Source: an uncultured Lachnospiraceae bacterium
GTDB taxonomy: Bacteria; Bacillota; Clostridia; Lachnospirales; Lachnospiraceae
NCBI GenBank assembly: GCA_910577275.1
Contig: CAJTMW010000001.1
Span: forward strand, 441,566 to 505,565
Direction: 5' to 3'
Length of the DNA stretch: 64,000 nucleotides
Positions 57,910 through 64,000 of this stretch are shown in pieces (position 1 is the stretch's first letter; each line of letters begins with the position of its first letter). Position numbers and translations under genes: made by a program. The notes beneath the pieces were generated by a model. It searched no databases. It saw only the letters and a program-made list of their open reading frames with translations, and was not told the origin of the DNA.

Positions 57910-59220
57910 TTACTGTCCGCCGGAGAGCGACTCCTCCTGCAGCCTGTCAAATTCAGCCATACACTCATCCACGTCCGCCCCCTCAAGCAGCTCTCGGACG
58001 ATAAGACAGGTGTTCCCCCACTGCTCCACTTTCATATTGACGTTGGAGGCAAGGACATATTTGTCTTCCTCTATGAGCTCGTTTAAGGGCCTTAACGCGG
58101 GAACACACTCCACTTCCACATTCTTCGACGGTGAAATTACCTTGTTTGTTTCCGTATACAGCAAAAGCGCCTCGTCAGAAAGAATCACGTCCAGAACATC
58201 CATCGTATCTTCCAGATGCTCCGCATCAACACAGACACAGTATCCGGTTATCGTCACTACCGCCATGGGGCCCAAATCACTTGGGAAACCGATTACCTGC
58301 AGATTAAAATCCGGCGTCCCGTAGGCGGTTTCCGAATTGGCCGCGCTCCAGTAGGCCATTACAATGGGCGTCTTCTGCGCCAGGAAATCCGGCCCTTCTC
58401 CCTCAATGGCTTCATAGGTATACGCCGTCTCCGCGTCAATGTAGCCTTTGTCAATCATCTCCTTCAGATATTCAAAGCCCGGACGCATATAATCGCTGTA
58501 TTTTTTCTCCCCGCTATTTAACGCCTCTATTTCCGCTTCCGTATTTCCGCCGCCGTATAATTCCGCATAAGCCTGGGCAAAAACAATATTTTCCAGCCAC
58601 CATCTGTTTGCGCCAATCGGGGTTTCAATCCCGTTTTCCTTAAAAACGCGGCAGCATTCCATCAAATCCTCCGGCGTCTGCGGAAGTTCAAGATGGTACT
58701 CGTCAAACATATCCTTATTGACAAACAATCCATAGGCTACAACTTCCTGAGGGATGCCTATCAGCTTCCCTTCAAAGGTATTGGCGGTTTTCACAACCTC
58801 CCGCAGATTATCCACACAGTCAAGCTCTGACAAATCCGCCAGCCTTCCTTCCTCCCCCAACGTCTGGATGGTATCGGGATTGAGAAGATATAAATCGTCC
58901 ATACTGTTTCTTACCCGGTCAAGCGCCACATCATCATAGGTTTTTTCCTGATAGTTCTCCGCCGTATAGGTTCTGTACTCTACCGTCAGTCCGAGCTGTT
59001 CCTCCGCCATGCCCACGGTAATATCAAAAGCTGTTCTGGATATATTTTCGGCTCCCGGATTTGACTTTTCCATGGGGCCGAATAAGTTGACGACTTTTTC
59101 CTCCGTCTCCTCCTCCACAATCAGATTGGAATCCGGCTCTATGCCTCCGCACGCAGTCATTGCAAGCGCCGTAACGGCCGCCAGACATGCTGTAAAAATA
59201 TTCCTGATACTGCCTTTCAT
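57910..59220 (-). CDS. Extracellular solute-binding lipoprotein (ABC sugar type)
   Basis: 436 residues. Lipoprotein signal with LAMTACGG. The family-1 sugar-binding fold is seen in DDLYLLNPDTIQTLGEEGRLADLSELD, VVAYGLFVNKDMFDEYHLELPQTPEDLMECC, and PIVMAYWSAANSETAYG. Downstream permease genes are not visible, so the window may show only the sensor part: it is 3 nt after the hybrid kinase gene, as a ligand receptor for it could be (inference). Confidence 0.9.
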   Translation of the reverse strand: MKGSIRNIFTACLAAVTALAMTACGGIEPDSNLIVEEETEEKVVNLFGPMEKSNPGAENISRTAFDITVGMAEEQLGLTVEYRTYTAENYQEKTYDDVALDRVRNSMDDLYLLNPDTIQTLGEEGRLADLSELDCVDNLREVVKTANTFEGKLIGIPQEVVAYGLFVNKDMFDEYHLELPQTPEDLMECCRVFKENGIETPIGANRWWLENIVFAQAYAELYGGGNTEAEIEALNSGEKKYSDYMRPGFEYLKEMIDKGYIDAETAYTYEAIEGEGPDFLAQKTPIVMAYWSAANSETAYGTPDFNLQVIGFPSDLGPMAVVTITGYCVCVDAEHLEDTMDVLDVILSDEALLLYTETNKVISPSKNVEVECVPALRPLNELIEEDKYVLASNVNMKVEQWGNTCLIVRELLEGADVDECMAEFDRLQEESLSGGQ

Positions 59221-59223
59221 TAC

Positions 59224-61827
59224 TTAACCCTTTCTTATTATATATTGATTCAATGTCGCCCTGAGCACTTCCATATCAATGGGTTTCGCCACATGGGCGT
59301 CCATACCGGCCTCCAGGGCCTCCTTGACATCCTCCGCAAAAGCGTTCGCCGTCATGGCGATAACCGGTATGCTTCCCGCGTCGCTTCTCTGCAATGCCCG
59401 TATAGCTTTCGTAGCCTCATATCCGTTCATAACCGGCATTTGAACATCCATCAAAATGGCGTCAAACTCTCCTTCTTCGGAAGCGGAAAAGCGCTCAAGA
59501 ACCAGCTTGCCGTTTTCAGCAATTTCGCAGCTTATCCCCTCCATATCCAAAAGCTCCCGCAAAATCTCCGCATTGATTTCATTATCCTCCGCCGCCAGAA
59601 GATGCAGCCCCTTCAAGCTGCTGATTTCCTCTTTCTTTGCCGCCTCGTCCTCCTCTCTGTGTTCCATCTGCATTTCAAGGATTTTTTCCTTAAATGCAGA
59701 CACAAAAAACGGTTTGGCAAGAATTCCGGCATTTCCTATATTGTGCACTTCTTCAAGAAGCTCTTCTCCGTCATAGGCCGTCAAAAATAAAATCCGTATA
59801 TGTCCGCCTGTAATTTCCCTGATTTTTTCCGCCGTCTCAAAGCCGTTCATAACAGGCATTTTCCAGTCAAGCAAAATTATCTGATAAGCCTCGCCTGCCC
59901 CTTCCGCCTTCTCCACCGCCTCCACGGCTTCCTTCCCGCCAAAGGCCGCGTCCACCGTAACGCCGGTGTCTCTCATAAGCGTCTGAATGCCCTGACATAT
60001 TTCCTTCTCGTCGTCCACCGCCAGAATGCGGGAAATTCCGTTTTTACTCCAGAAATTGTTATCGTCCTGTTCCTCAGGTATACGGAGCTCCAGCTCCACT
60101 CTGAAAAGGCTTCCTTTATCAATCTCACTGAAAACCTCTATCGTCCCTCCCATCAGCTCCACAATATTTTTGGTAATCGCCATACCAAGGCCGGTGCCCT
60201 GCACTTTGTTTGTGGTAGAGTTTTCCGCTCTTGTGAAGGCGTCAAAAATCGTCTTTAAATATTCTTCCGTCATTCCATACCCGTCGTCCTCCACTTCAAT
60301 GCGGATATGCTCGAACTGGTTGGAATGCTGTTTAAGTCCGATAAGGCGAAACCAGATGTTTCCTCCTTCCGGCGTATACTTCACCGCGTTGGAAAGCAGA
60401 TTTATTAATATCTGATTAAGCCTGGTCTCATCGCCAATCAAATACTCATGCTCTATTCCGGTTACCGACACATGAAACTCCTGATGCCTTGCGCCGGCCA
60501 TGGGACGGATAATCGCGTCCACGGACGACACCAGATTGCTCAGGGTAAATTCCCCGATTGTAAGCACAACCTTCCCGCTTTCAATCTTGGAAACGTCCAG
60601 CACATCGTTAATCAGGCTGAGAAGATGCTGGCCGGAGGCGGTAATTTTTTTGGTATATTCCCGCACCTTGGCCGCATTATCCGCATCCTTGGCGAGCAAG
60701 GTCGTAAATCCGAGGATTGCGTTCATGGGCGTACGTATATCATGGGACATATTGGAGAGAAACATTGTTTTGGAATTACTTGCAATCTGCGCCGCCTGCA
60801 ACGCTTCCGCAAGCTGCCTGTTGTGTATTTCTCTTTCTTTCTCCCTTTCCCTGCGGATATTATTCTGCTGTCTCTGGTTGAAATAGTAAAGGACGAAACA
60901 GAGGAAAAAAGCCACCAGCATCACAATCACAACAATATAAATATTCTGGTTTACCGCTTTCCCTTCCTGCTGAATCGCTTCAATCGGCACATAGCCGATA
61001 AGATATATCGCTCCGTCGTTTACCGCCCACATATAAATCAGAGAACGCTTTTCCAGAATATCATGATAAAACATAATATTCCTTCCCTGACTCACGCTCT
61101 TTGATATTTCATCCTGAAGCTGCTCGTCAAGAATCCTGTTGGCCCGGTAAAAATCCTGCAGATTCAAATGCCCTGCATTCCGCTCTCCCATACCTCTGGG
61201 CGTTAAGACAAGCCTTTCGCTCTTTCCGTCCATAATGTAGAGCATGGCGCTTCCGTTATAAAATTCCCTGGGAAGCATTTCCTCAAAGGAGTCATAGATA
61301 TACTCTATATAAAGCGTTGCAATTTGCTCGTATCCTCTCTTCACAGGACATTTGATGGTATACGCCCACGTCCCCATGTCATTCATGTAGGACTGGGAAA
61401 CGGGCAGCTCCTCCACCATATATCCGGCTGAAAAATCCAGCCCTTCTTCCGTAAACACTTCTCCCGTATTGGAAATTCCTTCCGTTTTCCCTGATAATAT
61501 CACCGACAGCTTTACCATTGTACGGTTCTTCCTGTAGGATGATGAGGATAGGAACGCCTCGGGATTATCAGTCATAGAAATCTCCTGCGCAATCATCTTC
61601 TGAAATTCCGATTCCTTCACCAGAACCGCCTCTACCGTACCTTTAATGAGCGCCAGGCTTTCGCTGAGATTGTGAATCGCCGAGGTAGCCATTTCCTCGG
61701 TAATCCGTCTCGATACAGAAAAAACAACGCCGCCCAATATACAAAAAACCAATATAATTGACAAAAGCAGAGACACTTCTCTGTTTTTTCCGCTTTTGTT
61801 TCGCTTTTTTTCCACCTTAATCTCCAT
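59224..61827 (-). CDS. Hybrid histidine kinase with two receiver domains
   Basis: 867 residues: membrane helix (about 20-42), extracellular sensor (about 43-295, dCache-like), second helix (about 298-318), HisKA with His in FLSNMSHDIRTPMNAILGF, HATPase (VQGTGLGMAITKNIVELMGG), REC1 (ILAVDDEKEI, ILLDWKMPVMNGFETAEKIRE), REC2 (LLAAEDNEIN, ILMDVQMPVMNGYEATKAIRA). No HPt domain. It stands between the binding lipoprotein and the hemerythrin-REC fusion, suggesting one signalling group. Confidence 0.93.
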   Translation of the reverse strand: MEIKVEKKRNKSGKNREVSLLLSIILVFCILGGVVFSVSRRITEEMATSAIHNLSESLALIKGTVEAVLVKESEFQKMIAQEISMTDNPEAFLSSSSYRKNRTMVKLSVILSGKTEGISNTGEVFTEEGLDFSAGYMVEELPVSQSYMNDMGTWAYTIKCPVKRGYEQIATLYIEYIYDSFEEMLPREFYNGSAMLYIMDGKSERLVLTPRGMGERNAGHLNLQDFYRANRILDEQLQDEISKSVSQGRNIMFYHDILEKRSLIYMWAVNDGAIYLIGYVPIEAIQQEGKAVNQNIYIVVIVMLVAFFLCFVLYYFNQRQQNNIRREREKEREIHNRQLAEALQAAQIASNSKTMFLSNMSHDIRTPMNAILGFTTLLAKDADNAAKVREYTKKITASGQHLLSLINDVLDVSKIESGKVVLTIGEFTLSNLVSSVDAIIRPMAGARHQEFHVSVTGIEHEYLIGDETRLNQILINLLSNAVKYTPEGGNIWFRLIGLKQHSNQFEHIRIEVEDDGYGMTEEYLKTIFDAFTRAENSTTNKVQGTGLGMAITKNIVELMGGTIEVFSEIDKGSLFRVELELRIPEEQDDNNFWSKNGISRILAVDDEKEICQGIQTLMRDTGVTVDAAFGGKEAVEAVEKAEGAGEAYQIILLDWKMPVMNGFETAEKIREITGGHIRILFLTAYDGEELLEEVHNIGNAGILAKPFFVSAFKEKILEMQMEHREEDEAAKKEEISSLKGLHLLAAEDNEINAEILRELLDMEGISCEIAENGKLVLERFSASEEGEFDAILMDVQMPVMNGYEATKAIRALQRSDAGSIPVIAMTANAFAEDVKEALEAGMDAHVAKPIDMEVLRATLNQYIIRKG

Positions 61828-61948
61828 TCCGCCTCCTGTAAAACAGCGAAAAAATGTTTTTCTGGTAATTATTATATCCTTACCATTGTTCTTCTGTCAA
61901 TGTTATTCCCAATGGGGGAATTAATTGATTTTCCGGCGTTTTTTTGAG

Positions 61949-61977
61949 AAAAAAGGAACTGCCTTACCGGCAATCCC
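61949..61977 (-). terminator. Terminator of the hemerythrin-CheX-REC gene
   Basis: GGAACTGCC (61955-61963)/GGCAATCCC (61969-61977) stem with one mismatch and a T6 run on the minus strand. It lies between this gene and the hybrid-kinase gene, so these two may not be fully cotranscribed. Confidence 0.65.
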
Positions 61978-61991
61978 TTTTCCTTTTTTTC

Positions 61992-63320
61992 CTATTTTCT
62001 GACAAAGAAAGAATCAATGTTTTTCTTGATATCAACCGTTCTCATGGTCTTTAACATATATCCCGCAGGTTTTACGGACATGATTCTCTCAACGCTCTGC
62101 TGGTCCACTCTCCCTGTCAGGAAAATCACGGGAATATCCGCTATTTTCCCTTCGGAACGAAGCATTTTAAGCGTCTGTATTCCGTCGCACTCCGGCATCT
62201 CCAAATCCAGCAGGATAAGGTCGGGCCTCTCCACCGTGACTGCCTTTAACGCCGCGGCTCCCGAATTGACCGAAGCAACCTTGTAATTTTTGTCAAGCAG
62301 CTTTTTGAGCCCCGCGCGCACGGCATTGGAGTCGTCCACCACCAATATTTTCTTTTTACTGTCAGTATCCAGATATTTTTTGATTTCATCCATAGCATTC
62401 TGGGCGTTAATCGTCCGTCCGGCTTCGCTGCTCTCGGAAGATGCCTTGAAAGAACAGAACACAAAATAACCGGCTTCCGTGCCAAATAAAAGGCTGCACT
62501 CAGGATTCACCTTTTCAAAAATCTCCTGAAACTGCCCGGCGGTCATCAGACTTTCCTCCACAACCTCCTGCTGCGCGCCGGAGGCAAAGCATGCTTTCAC
62601 CCGTTTCAGGAACTGCCGTGAAATATATCTGGTTGCGTTGACAACCACGTCGTCCACTTTATCAAACTGAATACCCAGCATCGCTCCCACTGTACCCGTA
62701 AGGAGCTGGTTTTCAAGAATAAAAATCGTTTCTCTCCGCTCGCCGCCCGGAATCTCGCAAACCAGGCGATAATAAATTCCCTTACCGAAATCTTCCCCTC
62801 TGTAATGCCCGTTTATCACCCTGGCATCCAGCATAAACATTTCCCGCATGGTTCTGATAATTGTTTTTTCCAGCGCGGCAATATCCTCCTCGGGAAGGAG
62901 TTCTTCCCATTTGCTTGGGATTCTGCCTGTGATGGCCTGGTCTTCCGTCAGCGTGTGCGCCGTCATCCATCCGATACATACGCCCAGAAAATGCCGGACG
63001 GCGTCCACAGAGTAATTCATATCCTCCAGCTCCCTCTCAAGAGCGGGAAGGGTTTTCAGCCGGAAATCTCTGTGTATACGCCTGTGCCTCTCATAGCCGC
63101 TGTAGCCCACAGACTTCATGTATTCCTCTTCTTCCGCAAAATGCTTCATGGTATGGGACCTTAAATATTTAATCCCTTCCTCACATACCCAACGGCTTTT
63201 TACCTTGTGCTCGCTCACGGCAAGCAGCCTGTTCATAGTGGAAAAAAGCTGTTTATGCGCCTTGTCAACGATATCCACGCCGATATTAAATCTGTCCTGC
63301 CATTCCAGTCCGCTGCTCAT
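61992..63320 (-). CDS. Hemerythrin / CheX-like / receiver fusion protein
   Basis: 442 residues behind GGGGGG. Hemerythrin domain (about 1-140) with the full ligand set: VDKAHKQLF, SHTMKHFAEEEEYM, ERHRRIHRDF and WMTAHTLTEDQAI. A middle segment (about 160-300) resembles CheX/CheC (ETIFILENQLLTGTVGAMLG, VVVNATRYISRQFLKRVK). Receiver domain at about 315-440 (ILVVDDSNAVRAGLKKLL, LILLDLEMPECDGIQTLKML). Oxygen or iron sensing joined to a phospho-receiver is a plausible function. The start overlaps the GH43 stop by 35 nt. Confidence 0.82.
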   Translation of the reverse strand: MSSGLEWQDRFNIGVDIVDKAHKQLFSTMNRLLAVSEHKVKSRWVCEEGIKYLRSHTMKHFAEEEEYMKSVGYSGYERHRRIHRDFRLKTLPALERELEDMNYSVDAVRHFLGVCIGWMTAHTLTEDQAITGRIPSKWEELLPEEDIAALEKTIIRTMREMFMLDARVINGHYRGEDFGKGIYYRLVCEIPGGERRETIFILENQLLTGTVGAMLGIQFDKVDDVVVNATRYISRQFLKRVKACFASGAQQEVVEESLMTAGQFQEIFEKVNPECSLLFGTEAGYFVFCSFKASSESSEAGRTINAQNAMDEIKKYLDTDSKKKILVVDDSNAVRAGLKKLLDKNYKVASVNSGAAALKAVTVERPDLILLDLEMPECDGIQTLKMLRSEGKIADIPVIFLTGRVDQQSVERIMSVKPAGYMLKTMRTVDIKKNIDSFFVRK

Positions 63321-64000
63321 GCTGTTCCCCCCTTAATATATTATGTGCATTTTCTAATTTGAACACTGAGAAATCCAGTACTCCGCTTCCCCTAAAACTA
63401 AAATACAGGGCATGGATACCGCTTACCGGTTCCGTTTTCCCGCAGACACGTATCCAGTCCTGCGCGTCCAGATTTATCGGAAGCTCTCCGACAACGTTTT
63501 CCGGGGTATCCACGGCTATCATAACTCTTCCGCCCGCTTTTCCCCTTACAAGCATCGTCACCTGCTCCATTCCGTCAAAGGTAAAATATTTGTATCCCAT
63601 AACGCTTCCGTCTTTGATATTCTTAATATACTGAACGGGCTCCTCCCTGTCCTTTTCCGCAAGGCCGTCCGCCGGCTCAAAGTCCGGTACATCCTGGGTC
63701 AGATAGGGATAATCCTCTTTCATGACGTCGGGCATGGAAAGTACCTGCTTTCCGCTACGGTTAATCTGACAGGCGATTGCCGCCGGGTATGTACCTGTTC
63801 CCTCCAAAGGCCCCTTATTTAATCCGCAGGAGGTCACCTCCGCCTGGGCAATCGCTCCCTTTTCGTCAAAGTAAATCTTTTCCGCACAGCCCTGCCTGCT
63901 GTAATTCGTCCGGTTTGTCTGCCTGTGATAAAAGACGTACCACTGACCGGCGGCGCATTCGATTCCCCCATGGGTATTTCCCAGGCAGTTAAGGGGCTCG
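63286..64000 (-). CDS. GH43-type glycosidase, C-terminal part
   Basis: Open to the window edge; the visible 237 codons begin at partial PLNCLGNTHGGIECAAGQWYVFYHRQTN, a stretch typical of GH43 xylosidase/arabinofuranosidase enzymes (N-x-HGG and W-Y-x-FYHR). The C-terminal 120 residues (about GYKYFTFDGMEQVTMLVRGKAG to FSVFKLEN) look like a CBM6-type beta-sandwich. It cleaves xylan or arabinan side chains. The start and catalytic Asp lie beyond 64000. The hemerythrin-fusion gene begins inside its 3' end. Confidence 0.85.
   Translation of the reverse strand, partial: EPLNCLGNTHGGIECAAGQWYVFYHRQTNRTNYSRQGCAEKIYFDEKGAIAQAEVTSCGLNKGPLEGTGTYPAAIACQINRSGKQVLSMPDVMKEDYPYLTQDVPDFEPADGLAEKDREEPVQYIKNIKDGSVMGYKYFTFDGMEQVTMLVRGKAGGRVMIAVDTPENVVGELPINLDAQDWIRVCGKTEPVSGIHALYFSFRGSGVLDFSVFKLENAHNILRGEQHEQRTGMAGQI

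Overview
This window looks like a chromosomal segment of a gut-type Lachnospiraceae (class Clostridia). The evidence is a six-subunit Rnf complex in the order C-D-G-E-A-B, an HI0933-type flavoprotein / cmk / ispH / rpsA cluster, AgrA-like LytTR and GHKL regulators, purine-rich Gram-positive ribosome-binding sites, and many short intergenic hairpin repeats. No phage, transposase, rRNA or CRISPR array was seen. One tRNA-Glu(CTC) gene is present. Family assignments come from motif recognition, not database searches.

Layout. 1-7.1 kb: minus-strand surface-polysaccharide locus with two HAD/COG5610-like proteins, an ABC-2 permease, an ABC ATPase fused to an extracellular module, and GT2 and GT4 glycosyltransferases. 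7.2-10.2 kb: secreted protein, lipoprotein sortase homologue lacking catalytic residues, and LytR-CpsA-Psr protein, with a divergent XRE regulator and two palindromic operators on the LCP promoter. 10.3-16.6 kb: thrC, a SleB-like hydrolase, a degenerate GH25 protein, apbE and a CPBP protease. 16.8-23.8 kb: ferredoxin-type aldo/keto reductase and the rnf operon; ApbE nearby can flavinylate RnfD and RnfG. 23.9-26.7 kb: structured leader, degenerate M23 protein, bactofilin and YprB-like nuclease. 26.8-32.5 kb: rpsA, ispH, cmk, HI0933 flavoprotein, RpiR and TetR regulators. 32.7-38.3 kb: PGRP amidase with a tandem-repeat tail, azlCD, rtcB, tRNA-Glu and a CmpB-like membrane protein. 38.3-42.1 kb: two CobW-type GTPases (one fused to a DUF1980-like domain, one with a histidine-rich loop), a membrane protein gene broken by a G8 tract, and rhaM. 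42.3-48.7 kb: Na/Pi symporter behind a Pho-box-like repeat, MFS transporter, coiled-coil protein, and GHKL/LytTR pair.

48.7-49.7 kb is a three-gene DUF3990 (ADP-ribosyltransferase-like)/DUF3791-like module. 49.8-55.2 kb is a VanG-type glycopeptide-resistance cluster (vanR, vanS, D-Ala:D-Ser ligase, vanT) with no vanXY between ligase and racemase; the vanR and ligase genes have nearly identical upstream boxes. 55.4-57.8 kb: MATE transporter, small conserved protein, nitroreductase. 57.9-64 kb: sugar-type binding lipoprotein, hybrid histidine kinase, hemerythrin/CheX-like/receiver fusion, and the 3' end of a GH43 glycosidase gene.

Three cell-envelope enzyme homologues (sortase, GH25, M23) appear to have lost catalytic residues. 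The strongest leads for new biology are the ABC ATPase with a built-in extracellular domain, the pseudo-sortase/LCP locus under XRE control, the DUF3990 module running into a LytTR system, the van cluster promoter duplication, and the hemerythrin-CheX-REC fusion.
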